In this document: positions 1 through 8,795 of the stretch, piece after piece | Numbering within the stretch: the stretch's first letter is position 1 | Layout of the letters: each line of letters opens with the position of its first letter | Assembly (NCBI RefSeq): GCF_900100045.1 | Contig: NZ_FNEA01000001.1 | Location: forward strand, 168,089 to 232,088 | Source: Paracoccus denitrificans | GTDB taxonomy: Bacteria > Pseudomonadota > Alphaproteobacteria > Rhodobacterales > Rhodobacteraceae | Direction of reading: 5' to 3' | Length of the DNA: 64,000 bases | Notes under the pieces: generated by a model | What the model was told of the DNA's origin: nothing | What the model saw: the letters and a program-made list of their open reading frames with translations, nothing else | The model's database searches: none | Made by a program: the position numbers and the translations under genes

Positions 1-867
1 TTCGGGGCCGATGGCTCGATCGATTTCGACGCCTTGGCCGATCTGGTCGAGCGGCTGGTGGCGGCGGGCGTCCATGGCCTGATCTCGGGCGGCTCGACCG
101 GCGAGAACTATGCCGAGACCGTCGAGGAACGGCTGGAGCTGGCCCGCTTCATCACCGAGCGCGCCGATGGCCGGCTGCCGGTCATCGTCGGCACCGGCGC
201 CATGCGCACCCCCGATAGCGTCGCGCTGGCCCAGGGCGCGCGCGAGATGGGCGCCGATGCGATCCTGCTGGGCACGCCGCCCTATTCGGTGCCGACCGAG
301 GCCGAGAATGCCGCCAATGCACTGGAGATCGACCGCGCCGCCGACCTGCCGGTCATCCTTTACAACTACCCCGGCCGCATGGGCGTCAGCATGGGGCGCG
401 AGTTCCTGGACATCGTCAGCCAGTCCCCGAACGTCATCGGCATCAAGGAAAGCTCGGGCGACGTGAACCGCATCCACACGCTGGCCTGCGACTATCCGCA
501 GATCCAGATGAGCTGCGGCATGGACGACCAGGCACTGGAGTTCTTTGCCTGGGGCGCGCGCAGCTGGATCTGCGCCGGCTCGAACTTCCTGCCCGAGGAG
601 CATGTGGCGCTGTATGAAGCCTGCGCCGTGCGCGGCGATTTCGCCACCGGCCGCCGGATCATGACCGCGATGATGCCGCTGATGGGCGTGCTGGAGCAGG
701 GCGGCAAGTTCATCCAATGCGTCAAGCACGGGGTCGAGACCACCGGGCTGCGCGCCGGCCCGATGCGCCCGCCGCTGCAAGGGCTGAACGACGGCGAAAA
801 GGTCGAGCTGGAAGCCGTCATCGCAACGCTGAAAACCGCCGTCCAGGCCATTGTCGAGGGGAAGTGA
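1..867 (+). CDS. DapA-family lyase/deaminase, 5'-truncated by the window
   Basis: The frame is already open at base 1, so the true start lies upstream. This is a class I pyruvate/2-keto-acid lyase of the DapA/N-acetylneuraminate lyase superfamily: GSTGE motif near the N-terminus, the YNYPGR active-site tyrosine segment, and the Schiff-base lysine in GIKESSGD. The visible part is about 288 residues, close to family length (about 300), so little is missing. Its neighbours are an aldehyde dehydrogenase (1 base between stop and next ATG) and an FAD oxidase. In hydroxyproline catabolism a DapA-family protein deaminates pyrroline-4-hydroxy-2-carboxylate to 2-oxoglutarate semialdehyde, and the neighbours fit that role. 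Authentic dihydrodipicolinate synthase is less likely because no lysine-pathway gene is nearby. Family call is sure; substrate is inferred. Confidence 0.85.
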   Translation, partial: FGADGSIDFDALADLVERLVAAGVHGLISGGSTGENYAETVEERLELARFITERADGRLPVIVGTGAMRTPDSVALAQGAREMGADAILLGTPPYSVPTEAENAANALEIDRAADLPVILYNYPGRMGVSMGREFLDIVSQSPNVIGIKESSGDVNRIHTLACDYPQIQMSCGMDDQALEFFAWGARSWICAGSNFLPEEHVALYEACAVRGDFATGRRIMTAMMPLMGVLEQGGKFIQCVKHGVETTGLRAGPMRPPLQGLNDGEKVELEAVIATLKTAVQAIVEGK

Positions 868-868
868 G

Positions 869-2374
869 ATGACCGATCTGCTGACCACCGAAGAATACAA
901 GTCCATCGCCGCCGGTCTGGCTTTCCCGAAGCTGGCCTTCATCGATGGGGAGTTCCGCCCCGCGGCCTCGGGCAAGACCTTCACCACGACCAACCCGGCG
1001 ACGGGCGATGCGCTGGCCGAGATCGCCGCCTGCGGCGCGCAGGATGTTGACGCCGCCGTTGCCGCCGCCCGCGCCGCTTTCGAGGACGGGCGCTGGTCGC
1101 GTCTCCATCCGGGTGAGCGGAAGGAAACGCTGCTGCGCCTCGCCGCGCTGATGCAGGAAAACGCCCGCGAACTGGCGGTGCTGGAAAGCCTCGACGCCGG
1201 CAAGACCATCTTCGACTGCGAAACCGTGGACGTGCCCGAGACGATCCATGTCATCAAGTGGCATGCCGAACTGATCGACAAGATCTACGACCAGGTCTCG
1301 CCCGCATCCGACAACCACATCGCCATGGTGGTGCGCGAGCCGGTGGGCGTGGTCGGGCTGGTGCTGCCCTGGAACTTTCCGCTGCTGATGCTGGCCTGGA
1401 AGATCGGCCCGGCGCTGGCTGCCGGCTGTTCGGTGGTGATGAAGCCCGCGGGCGAGACGACGCTGACCGCGCTGCGCGTGGCGGAACTGGCCGCCGAGGC
1501 CGGGCTGCCGGCGGGGGTGCTGAACATCGTCACCGGCTCGGGCCGCGAGGTGGGCGAGCCGCTGGGCCGGCACCCCGATGTCGACATGGTCAGCTTCACC
1601 GGCTCGACCGTGACGGGCCGGCGGTTCCTGAACTATTCCGCCGACAGCAACCTGAAAGAGGTCGTGCTGGAACTGGGCGGCAAGAACCCCTGCGTGGTGC
1701 TGGACGATGCCGAGGACTTGGAGGCGGTGGCGGCGCATGTCGTCAACGGCGCCTTCTGGAACATGGGACAGAACTGCTCGGCCGGCTCGCGGCTGATCGT
1801 GCAGCGCGGCATCAAGGACCGGCTGCTGGAGAAGGTGCGCGAAGAGGCCGCCGGCTGGCTGGTCGGCGATCCGCTGGATCCGGCGAACCGCGTCGGCCCG
1901 CTTGTCTCGAAGGCGCATTTCGACAAGGTCAGCAGCTATCTGGACGCGGCGAAATCGGAAAACGTGCTGGTCGGCGGCAATGTCGTCAGCCCCGGCTTCA
2001 TCGAGCCGACCATTGTCGAGACCGCGCGCGATTCCAAACTGGCGGTCGAGGAGATCTTCGGCCCGATCCTGACGGTGGTGGTCGTGGACAGCTTCGAAGA
2101 GGCGATCGCGGTGGCCAGCGACACCGAATACGGGCTGGCGGCCTCGATCTTCTCGGCCAACGGCAAGCGGGCGCTGCGCGGCGCGCGGGCCTTGCGCGCC
2201 GGCACGGTGACGGTGAACAGCTTCGGCGAGGGCGACGTGACCACCCCCTTCGGTGGCTACAAGCAGTCCGGCTTCGGCGGCCGCGACAACAGCGTCCACG
2301 CCCATGACCAGTATACCCAGCTGAAAACCATCTGGATCGACCTGACCGACAACGCTGATACGGCGCTCGACTGA
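869..2374 (+). CDS. NAD(P)-dependent aldehyde dehydrogenase, PuuC/GabD-like
   Basis: A 501-residue ALDH-superfamily enzyme. The start at 869 is chosen over an in-frame TTG at 851 because a GAGGGGA Shine-Dalgarno sits just upstream of ATG. Visible landmarks: VLPWNFP (oxyanion-hole Asn region), VMKPAGETT (cofactor-binding lysine), SFTGSTVTG (Rossmann turn), ELGGKNP (general-base Glu), GQNCSAGSR (catalytic Cys) and EEIFGPIL. The C-terminal PFGGYKQSGFGG block is typical of PuuC/betaine-aldehyde-type members. It oxidises an aldehyde to the acid in the cytoplasm. Given its neighbours the most economical substrate is 2-oxoglutarate semialdehyde, the last step to 2-oxoglutarate; gamma-glutamyl-aminobutyraldehyde is an alternative because the next gene is PuuB-like. 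Confidence 0.88.
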   Translation: MTDLLTTEEYKSIAAGLAFPKLAFIDGEFRPAASGKTFTTTNPATGDALAEIAACGAQDVDAAVAAARAAFEDGRWSRLHPGERKETLLRLAALMQENARELAVLESLDAGKTIFDCETVDVPETIHVIKWHAELIDKIYDQVSPASDNHIAMVVREPVGVVGLVLPWNFPLLMLAWKIGPALAAGCSVVMKPAGETTLTALRVAELAAEAGLPAGVLNIVTGSGREVGEPLGRHPDVDMVSFTGSTVTGRRFLNYSADSNLKEVVLELGGKNPCVVLDDAEDLEAVAAHVVNGAFWNMGQNCSAGSRLIVQRGIKDRLLEKVREEAAGWLVGDPLDPANRVGPLVSKAHFDKVSSYLDAAKSENVLVGGNVVSPGFIEPTIVETARDSKLAVEEIFGPILTVVVVDSFEEAIAVASDTEYGLAASIFSANGKRALRGARALRAGTVTVNSFGEGDVTTPFGGYKQSGFGGRDNSVHAHDQYTQLKTIWIDLTDNADTALD

Positions 2375-2375
2375 C

Positions 2376-3719
2376 ATGGCCCGGCATCAGGCCGTCCGCA
2401 CCCCGGTCTTCAACGGCCCGGCCGGGTGGAGCGTCATCCTGCCTCCCGTCGCGCCCCGCGCGCGGCTGGAGGGGGCTACGGGCTGCGACATCGCCATCGT
2501 CGGCGGCGGCTTTGCCGGGCTCTCGGCCGCCCGCCGCCTGCACCAGATCGACCCCGGGCTGGACGTGGTGATCCTGGACGCCGCGCGCATCGCCGAGGGC
2601 GGCACGGGGCGCAATTCCGGCTTCATGATCGACCTGCCGCATGAGCTGACCTCCAGTGATTACGCGGGGGGCGACAGCCACGACCGGCAACTGACCGCGC
2701 TGAACCGCCATGCCATCGACTTTGCGGCGCAGGCGGTCGCGGAATACGGTATCCCCGACGGCTGGTTCCAACGCAGCGGCAAGATCAACGCCGCCGCCTC
2801 GGCCGCCGGGATGGCCGCGAATGAAAGCTATGCCAAGCACCTGCACGACCTGGGCGAGGCGCATGAGATGCTGGACGCGCAGGCCATGCGCCAGATCACC
2901 GGCACCGACTATTATCGCGGCGGGCTCTACACGCCCGGCACGGCGATGATCCAGCCGGCGGGCTATGTTCAGGGCTTCGCCGCCGGGCTGGAGCGCGGGG
3001 GCGTGCGCATCTACGAGAACTCGCCGGTCCTGACCATCGAGACCGCGGCGCAGGGCTGGCGGCTGGCGACCGCGCAGGGCGAGGTCCGGGCGCAGCGGGT
3101 CATCATGGCCAATAACGGCCATCTGGAAAGCTTCGGCTTCAAGCGCGGCCGGCTGATGCATATCATGCTGAACGCCTGCATGACCGAGGAGCTGTCGCCC
3201 GAGGCGCTGCGCGCGCTTGGCGGGCAGGAATGCTGGGGCGCCACGCCCTCGGACCCGATGGGCACGACGGTGCGCCGGATCGGCCCGGCGCAGGGCGGCA
3301 ATCGCATCGTGATCCGTCAGGGCGGCTATTACCGGCCCGGGATGCAGACCAGCGCAGGGGATCTGTCCCGGCTGGTCGGCCATATGCGGCAGAAATTCGA
3401 CGCGCGCTTCCCGATGCTCAAGGGGCTGCGCTTCGAATATTGCTGGTCGGGGCATCTGTGCCTGTCGAAGAACGGCGTCTCGGTCATGCGCGAGCTGGAG
3501 CCGGGCCTGTTCGCCGCCTGCGTGGACAACGGGCTGGGCACCACCCGCAGCACGCTGACCGGGATCGGCGCGGCCGAGATGCTGTGCGGGCAGTCGAGCA
3601 CCATCACCGGGTTCTTCACCGCCGAGGCCGAGCCTTCGCGCCTGCCGCCCCATCCCTTCGACACCATCGGCGCCAATGCCTATCTGCGCTGGAAAGAATG
3701 GCAATCGCGGCTAGAATGA
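2376..3719 (+). CDS. FAD-dependent amine/imino-acid oxidoreductase (DAO family)
   Basis: A 447-residue protein starting one base after the previous stop. An N-terminal dinucleotide fold is visible (IAIVGGGFAGLSAARRL, about residues 39-55), followed by GGTGRNSGF, as in glycine oxidase/D-amino-acid dehydrogenase and PuuB-like proteins. The C-terminal region has the NGLGTTRSTLTG segment that closes the FAD site. No signal peptide or membrane segment is seen, so it is cytoplasmic. In context it could oxidise a D-imino acid such as cis-4-hydroxy-D-proline to the pyrroline that the DapA-family protein deaminates. A gamma-glutamyl-polyamine oxidase is the main alternative. The stop overlaps a possible ATG of the next gene (ATGA at 3716). 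Confidence 0.82.
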   Translation: MARHQAVRTPVFNGPAGWSVILPPVAPRARLEGATGCDIAIVGGGFAGLSAARRLHQIDPGLDVVILDAARIAEGGTGRNSGFMIDLPHELTSSDYAGGDSHDRQLTALNRHAIDFAAQAVAEYGIPDGWFQRSGKINAAASAAGMAANESYAKHLHDLGEAHEMLDAQAMRQITGTDYYRGGLYTPGTAMIQPAGYVQGFAAGLERGGVRIYENSPVLTIETAAQGWRLATAQGEVRAQRVIMANNGHLESFGFKRGRLMHIMLNACMTEELSPEALRALGGQECWGATPSDPMGTTVRRIGPAQGGNRIVIRQGGYYRPGMQTSAGDLSRLVGHMRQKFDARFPMLKGLRFEYCWSGHLCLSKNGVSVMRELEPGLFAACVDNGLGTTRSTLTGIGAAEMLCGQSSTITGFFTAEAEPSRLPPHPFDTIGANAYLRWKEWQSRLE

Positions 3720-3748
3720 CCCCCTGTCCAGGGGAAAGCGTCACCGCC

Positions 3749-4696
3749 ATGCCGCCGATCAAGCGCCGTTACCTGCCGTCACTGGGGGCGTTCGCGACCT
3801 TCGAGATCGCGGCCAAGCACCTGAGCTTTACCCTGGCCGCGAAAGAGCTGAACGTGACGCAGGGCGCGGTCAGCCAGCAGATCCGCCTGCTGGAGCGCGC
3901 GCTGGAGGTGCCGCTGTTCGTGCGCAAGCACAACGCGCTGGAACTGACGCCCGAGGGCGCGGGCCTGTTCCACGCGGTGACGGCGGGGCTGGACACGATC
4001 AGCGCGGCGGTCTCGGTCCTGGCGGGGGACGAGGGGCCGCAGACCGTGACCATCTCGGCCACCGATGCGATGGCAAGCTATTGGCTGAAGCCGCTGATCG
4101 ACAGCTTTCGCCTCGACCACCCCGGGATCGGCTTCGTGGTGCTGGCCTCGGATGCCGACGACACGCTGCGCAACTATTCCGAGGTGGACATCGCCATCCT
4201 GTGCGGCAACGAGCGCTGCGAGGTGGGCGAGGAGTTGCATTTCCTGTTCCAGGAGATCGCTCAGCCGGTCTGTTCGCCCGGTTTCCTGGCCGAGCACGGC
4301 CCCTTCGACGCGGCCGACGATCTCAACCAGGTGAACCTCTTGCACTTGCACGACCGGCATTGGAGCGCGGATGCCATCGGCTGGCAGCCGCTGGGCTGGG
4401 CGGAATGGTTCCGCGCCCAAGGCGCCGAATGGGCCAAGGCGCCGTCGAGCCTTTCGACGAACAAGGTCAGCCTGCTGATGAACGCCACGTTGAAGGGCGA
4501 GGGGGTGATGCTGGGCTGGCACCATATGGTGCGCCCCGCCATCGCCGACGGCCAACTGGTCTTCGCCCATCCTGCACCCATCACCGCGGGGCGCGGCAAC
4601 TTCTTGAATTGCAGGAAGAAATCGCTCAAGCGGGCCGGAGTCGGGGCCTTTGTCGAACATGTGCTCGCGGCGCTGCGGGCGCAGGGGCAGGGCTGA
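3749..4696 (+). CDS. LysR-family transcriptional regulator, GcvA-like
   Basis: A 315-residue LysR regulator. The N-terminal winged helix-turn-helix reads FEIAAKHLSFTLAAKEL then VTQGAVSQQIRLLE, characteristic of the GcvA subgroup; the C-terminal two thirds form the periplasmic-binding-like effector domain. I chose ATG 3749, with GGGGAAAG about 10 bases upstream; an alternative ATG at 3716 overlaps the oxidase stop (ATGA) and would add 11 residues. Lying between the catabolic genes and the betaine-type ABC transporter on the same strand, it probably regulates one or both. The effector is unknown. Confidence 0.85.
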   Translation: MPPIKRRYLPSLGAFATFEIAAKHLSFTLAAKELNVTQGAVSQQIRLLERALEVPLFVRKHNALELTPEGAGLFHAVTAGLDTISAAVSVLAGDEGPQTVTISATDAMASYWLKPLIDSFRLDHPGIGFVVLASDADDTLRNYSEVDIAILCGNERCEVGEELHFLFQEIAQPVCSPGFLAEHGPFDAADDLNQVNLLHLHDRHWSADAIGWQPLGWAEWFRAQGAEWAKAPSSLSTNKVSLLMNATLKGEGVMLGWHHMVRPAIADGQLVFAHPAPITAGRGNFLNCRKKSLKRAGVGAFVEHVLAALRAQGQG

Positions 4697-4796
4697 CGGC
4701 CGCCCCGCAGCCGGGCTGATGCGGCCGCCCCGCTGCCGCAGATTTACTAATGCCCCGCCACAGGAAAATCTCGTTTGCCCGCAGCCCGGCTCTCGG

Positions 4797-4810
4797 GGAT
4801 AAATTTATCC
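4797..4810. promoter_or_regulatory. Perfect 14-bp AT-rich palindrome upstream of the ABC importer
   Basis: The sequence GGATAAATTTATCC is fully self-complementary. It lies in the 281-base gap between the LysR gene and the binding-protein gene, about 170 bases before the latter's ATG, in an otherwise GC-rich stretch. It looks like an operator or promoter element for the importer operon. No protein can be assigned to it; the adjacent LysR product is a candidate. I see nothing else definite in 4697-4977 apart from the GGAGGAACGA ribosome-binding site before 4978. Confidence 0.45.
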
Positions 4811-4977
4811 ATTCCGAGTGTGAGGACGCTCAGGAGGAGACGGCCGACGATCCCCGGCAAATGCCGCCCGGCCCTGAAAAGGAGCGATCCGGGCAAAACC
4901 CGCCGCGACAGGCTCGCGCGGCGAATGACGGCCCTTGCCCGACGGCAGGGCGACCAACCCGATCAGTGGAGGAACGA

Positions 4978-5829
4978 ATGCGCAGATTTTTCAAAGCCAT
5001 CCTTGCCGGCGCCGTGGTGCTGGGGCTTGCCTCGCCGGTGATGGCGCAGGACAAGGTGATCAAGATGGGCACCATGGCCTGGGAAGACCTGACCCCGATC
5101 TCGGGCATCACCAAGAAGGTGCTGGAGGACAAGGGCTTCACCGTCGAGCTGACCGAGTTCTCGGAATGGGGCATCGCTTATGCGGCGCTGGCCAAGGGCG
5201 ACGTGCAGATCCTGACCTCGCAGGTCGATTACGTCGCCCATGACTACTGGAAGCGCAACATGAACCGGCTCGAAAAGATCTCGCCGGTCTCGCACGGGCT
5301 TTACCAGGGCCTCGCGGTGCCGAAATACGTCACCATCGACTCGGTCGAGGAGTTGAACGACAATGCCGACAAGTTCGGCGGCAGGATCATCGGCATCGAG
5401 CCGGGCGCCGGCCTGATGCGCGAGACGGCCGATGCGGTTTCGGCCTATGATCTGAAGCTGCAACTGGTCGAGGGCAGCACCGCCGGCATGACCGCGGCGC
5501 TGAAATCCGCCGTGGACCGGCAGGAATGGATCGCCGTCACCCTGTGGGAACCGACCTGGATGGCGCTGAAATTCGACACCAAGTTCCTGGCCGATCCCAA
5601 GGGCATCTTCGCGCCGCCGCAGACCTATTACTGGATCGCGCAGAAGGGCTTCGCCGAAGCCAATCCCGAGGCGCGCGAGGTCCTTGCCAGCGTCTATGTG
5701 CCGATCGAGGAAGTCGCCCAGATCAACGCCGCCGTGAACGACGGGCAGAGCATGAACGAGGCGATCGGCGGCTGGATCAGCGAGCACGGGAACCGGCTGG
5801 AGCGCTGGGAAACCATCAAGTCCTACTGA
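4978..5829 (+). CDS. Glycine betaine/proline-type ABC transporter substrate-binding protein
   Basis: A 283-residue OpuAC-family solute-binding protein. The start at 4978 has a strong GGAGGAACGA ribosome-binding site; the longer open frame upstream is ignored. A signal peptide is clear (MRRFFKAILAGAVVLGLASP, cleavage after VMA). Mature features typical of quaternary-amine binders include the early MAWEDLTPI segment and several tryptophans (WGIAYA, EWIAVTLWEPTW) of the sort that build aromatic boxes around betaine-like ligands. It is the first gene of a four-gene importer operon and acts in the periplasm. The ligand is probably a betaine or proline derivative, possibly hydroxyproline betaine. 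Confidence 0.88.
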   Translation: MRRFFKAILAGAVVLGLASPVMAQDKVIKMGTMAWEDLTPISGITKKVLEDKGFTVELTEFSEWGIAYAALAKGDVQILTSQVDYVAHDYWKRNMNRLEKISPVSHGLYQGLAVPKYVTIDSVEELNDNADKFGGRIIGIEPGAGLMRETADAVSAYDLKLQLVEGSTAGMTAALKSAVDRQEWIAVTLWEPTWMALKFDTKFLADPKGIFAPPQTYYWIAQKGFAEANPEAREVLASVYVPIEEVAQINAAVNDGQSMNEAIGGWISEHGNRLERWETIKSY

Positions 5830-5899
5830 CCGCCGCAGCGGACGGCCCGGCGCGGGCCGTCCGCCATGGCATGGAAAAAAGCGCGACAGGGAAATGGAA

Positions 5900-6964
5900 A
5901 TGACGCAAACAGACACCAGCGATGTTCTGATCGACTGCCAGTCGGTGTGGAAGGTCTTCGGGGACCGCTCGCGCGAGGCGATCGGCGCGATCACCCAGCG
6001 GGGCCTGGGCAAGCAGGAGGTGCTGCGGGAGTTCGGCTGCGTGGTGGGCGTCTCGGATGCCAGCATCCAGGTGAGGCGGGGCGAGATCTTCTGCATCATG
6101 GGGCTGTCGGGCTCGGGCAAGTCGACGCTGATCCGGCTGCTCAATCGGCTGATCGAGCCGAGCCTGGGCCAGGTCAAGGTCAAGGGCCGCGACGTCGCCG
6201 CCATGGACGCCGCCACCCTGCGCGAGACCCGCGCCCGCCATATCGGCATGGTGTTCCAGTCCGTCGCCCTGCTGCCGCAGCGCACCGTGCTGGAGAACGC
6301 CGCCTTCGGGCTGGAGGTGCAGGGCGTGTCGCGCGACGAGCGCAACCGCGCCGCCTCGGCCGCGCTGGACAAGGTCGGCCTGTCGGACTGGAAGGCGCGC
6401 TACCCGTCGGAGCTGTCGGGCGGCATGCAGCAACGCGTCGGTCTGGCGCGCGCGCTGACCTCGGACCCCGAGATCATCCTGATGGACGAGCCGTTTTCCG
6501 CGCTGGACCCGCTGATCCGGCGGCAGTTGCAGGACGAGTTCCGCCAGCTCACCAAGGATCTGGGCAAGTCGGCGGTCTTCATCACCCACGACCTCGACGA
6601 GGCGATCCGCATCGGCGACCGCATCGCCATCATGAAGGACGGCGTCATCATCCAGACCGGCACCGCCGAAGAAATCGTGATGAACCCGGCCGACCAGTAT
6701 GTCGCCGATTTCGTCGCCGGCATCTCGCGGCTGCATCTGATCAAGGCGCATTCGGTGATGATCTCGGCTGGGCAATGGCAGGGTGCGGTGGACGGCTTGC
6801 CGCGCTGCTCGCCCGAGGCTGATATCGACGCGCTGATCGGCCAGATCACCGAGACCGGCAGCGATGCCATCGCCGTCGAGGAGGATGGCAAGCTGGTCGG
6901 CATCGTCACCATCCGCAACCTGCTGCTGGGCGTGCGCGGCGATGCCGATGCTAGCGCGCATTAA
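5900..6964 (+). CDS. ProV-like ATP-binding protein of quaternary-amine importer
   Basis: A 354-residue ABC ATPase. Walker A is GLSGSGKST, the signature LSGGMQQR, Walker B IILMDEPFSALDP and the switch histidine ITHDLDEA. The long N-terminal stretch before the nucleotide-binding domain and the C-terminal regulatory extension (a CBS-like segment ending EEDGKLVGIVTIRNLL) are typical of ProV/OpuAA. The second ATG (5900) is preferred because AGGGA lies 7 bases before it; ATG 5894 would have almost no spacing. It energises uptake through the two downstream permeases. Confidence 0.9.
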   Translation: MTQTDTSDVLIDCQSVWKVFGDRSREAIGAITQRGLGKQEVLREFGCVVGVSDASIQVRRGEIFCIMGLSGSGKSTLIRLLNRLIEPSLGQVKVKGRDVAAMDAATLRETRARHIGMVFQSVALLPQRTVLENAAFGLEVQGVSRDERNRAASAALDKVGLSDWKARYPSELSGGMQQRVGLARALTSDPEIILMDEPFSALDPLIRRQLQDEFRQLTKDLGKSAVFITHDLDEAIRIGDRIAIMKDGVIIQTGTAEEIVMNPADQYVADFVAGISRLHLIKAHSVMISAGQWQGAVDGLPRCSPEADIDALIGQITETGSDAIAVEEDGKLVGIVTIRNLLLGVRGDADASAH

Positions 6965-6973
6965 GGGGGCGTC

Positions 6974-7801
6974 ATGGAGAATTTCGTCACCGCTTTCGAC
7001 ACCACCATCGACAATGCGCTGTTCTGGCTGACCGACCATGCCGCCTTCATCTTCGATGGCGCCCGCGCGGTACTGGAGGGGCTTTATGACGGCGTGCTCT
7101 GGCTTTCGATGCTGCCGCCGTTCTACCTTGCGGCCGTGCTTGTCGGGCTGCTGGCCTGGCGGGTGCTGAACCTTTGGGCGGGCATCGCCACCGCTGTCGC
7201 GCTGATCGCCTGCGCCGCCATGGGGCTGTGGCCCGAGACCATGGAGACGCTGGCGCTGGTCATCGCCGCCAGCATCATCGCCCTGGCGATCAGCCTGCCG
7301 TTGGGTGTTCTGGCCGGGCTGATGCCGCGGCTCGACCGGGCGCTGGTGCCGGTGCTGGACCTGATCCAGACCATGCCGCCCTATATCTACCTGCTGCCGG
7401 CCATCGCGCTCCTGGGCTTCGGCCCGGCGACGGCGCTGGTCGCGACGGTGATCGTGGCGATGCCGCCGGCGATCCGGCTGACCTCTCTGGGCATCCGCCA
7501 GACGCCCAACGAGTTCATCGAGCTGGGCCATGCCAGCGGGGTCACGCCGGCGCAGATGTTCTGGAAGATCCGGCTGCCCTTCGCCATGCCCTCGATCATG
7601 GCGGGCGTGAACCAGAGTCTGATGATGGCCTTCGGCATGGTGGTGATCGCCGGCATCGTCGGCTCGGGCGGGCTTGGCGAGACGATCTACGGCGCCATCC
7701 GCACGCTGGACATCGCCACCTCGATCAACGCCTCGATCGCCATCGTCGTGCTGACCATGGTGCTGGACCGCGTCACCCAAAGCCTTGCGAGGACGAAATG
7801 A
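6974..7801 (+). CDS. ProW-like ABC importer permease 1
   Basis: A 275-residue membrane protein with about six hydrophobic segments and the conserved cytoplasmic loop ELGHASGVTPAQMFWKIRLP, the EAA motif that contacts the ATPase. It belongs to the OpuAB/ProW permease family. AAGGGGGCG precedes the ATG. Its stop overlaps the ATG of the second permease (ATGA), indicating translational coupling. With the downstream paralogue it likely forms a heterodimeric channel, in contrast to the ProW homodimer of E. coli. Confidence 0.88.
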   Translation: MENFVTAFDTTIDNALFWLTDHAAFIFDGARAVLEGLYDGVLWLSMLPPFYLAAVLVGLLAWRVLNLWAGIATAVALIACAAMGLWPETMETLALVIAASIIALAISLPLGVLAGLMPRLDRALVPVLDLIQTMPPYIYLLPAIALLGFGPATALVATVIVAMPPAIRLTSLGIRQTPNEFIELGHASGVTPAQMFWKIRLPFAMPSIMAGVNQSLMMAFGMVVIAGIVGSGGLGETIYGAIRTLDIATSINASIAIVVLTMVLDRVTQSLARTK

Positions 7802-8637
7802 CCTTCAACCCCGGAGCTTTCCTCGCCCCCGTCGTCGACTGGCTGAACGCGAATTTCCACGGCTTCTTCGCCCTGATCACCAAGGCGATCGAGGCGGTGC
7901 TGGGCACCATCGAGGGCGCGCTGCTGGTGCTGCCGCCCTATGGGCTGATCGCGCTGGTCGCGGTGGCGGCCTTCTTTGCCGCCGGCCTGCGGGTCGCGAT
8001 CCTGTCGGCCTGCTGCCTGGGGTTCTGCTGGCTGATGGGCCTGTGGACCGGCTCGATGCAGACCATCGCGCTGGTGGTGGTCGCCGTGGCCATCGCGGTC
8101 GCCATCGCCTTTCCGCTGGGCATCCTGGCCGCGCGGCGCCCCCGGGTCGAGGCGGCGCTGCGCCCGATCCTGGACGTGATGCAGACGGTGCCGCCATGGG
8201 TCTACCTGATCCCGGCGGTGATGATCTTCAGCCTGGGCAAGGTGCCGGCGATCATCGCGACCATCGTCTATGGTGTGCCGCCGATGCTGCGGCTGACGAC
8301 GCTGGCCTTTCGCGGGGTGCCCAAGGACCTCAAGGAACTGGGCGAGGCCATCGGCGCCAAGCCCGGCACCATCCTGTGGAAGATCGAGTTCCCGGCGGCC
8401 ACGCCCACGCTGCTGGTGGGGCTGAACCAGTGCATCCTGTTGTCGCTGGCCATGGTGGTTCTGGCGGGGCTGGTCGGCGCCGGCGGGCTGGGCGCCGAGG
8501 TGACGCGCGGCCTGACCCGCATGGAGATGGGCCTCGGCCTGCGCGCAGGACTCGCCATCGTCGCTGTCGCGCTGCTCATGGACAGGCTGTCAAGAGGGGC
8601 GCTGGAGCGGGGCAGTCGCAGAAAGCAGGCGGGCTGA
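7798..8637 (+). CDS. ProW-like ABC importer permease 2
   Basis: A 279-residue paralogue of the preceding permease, with an EAA loop ELGEAIGAKPGTILWKIEFP and about six membrane segments. It begins within the stop of the first permease (ATGA overlap). Two distinct permeases beside one ATPase and one binding protein are common in rhodobacterial betaine importers. The 158 bases after its stop (8638-8795) show nothing definite apart from the ribosome-binding site of the next gene. Confidence 0.87.
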   Translation: MTFNPGAFLAPVVDWLNANFHGFFALITKAIEAVLGTIEGALLVLPPYGLIALVAVAAFFAAGLRVAILSACCLGFCWLMGLWTGSMQTIALVVVAVAIAVAIAFPLGILAARRPRVEAALRPILDVMQTVPPWVYLIPAVMIFSLGKVPAIIATIVYGVPPMLRLTTLAFRGVPKDLKELGEAIGAKPGTILWKIEFPAATPTLLVGLNQCILLSLAMVVLAGLVGAGGLGAEVTRGLTRMEMGLGLRAGLAIVAVALLMDRLSRGALERGSRRKQAG

Positions 8638-8795
8638 ACCAAGGACCGCACCGATAGTGCGCGCAGCCGGGCGGGCCATCGCGTGCCCGCCCGGCGGTCG
8701 CTTTTCGCACGGAAGCAGGAGATACGGGCGGCAGGGGCTTGCAACTTCCGCCACGATGCTTTCCCTTCTTGCCGAAGCCGCAGAGGAGAAGCACC

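Noticed and set aside
1..867. Lysine-pathway dihydrodipicolinate synthase (dapA)
   Set aside because: Context with an aldehyde dehydrogenase and an FAD oxidase fits a catabolic DapA-family enzyme better.
818..2377. 519-residue open frame on the minus strand
   Set aside because: It lies entirely across the aldehyde dehydrogenase, is rich in Arg, Gly, His and Gln as antisense frames of GC-rich genes are, and has no recognisable motif.
5816..7780. 654-residue open frame on the minus strand
   Set aside because: Antisense to the ATPase and permease of the betaine-type importer; low complexity (His, Arg, Gln).
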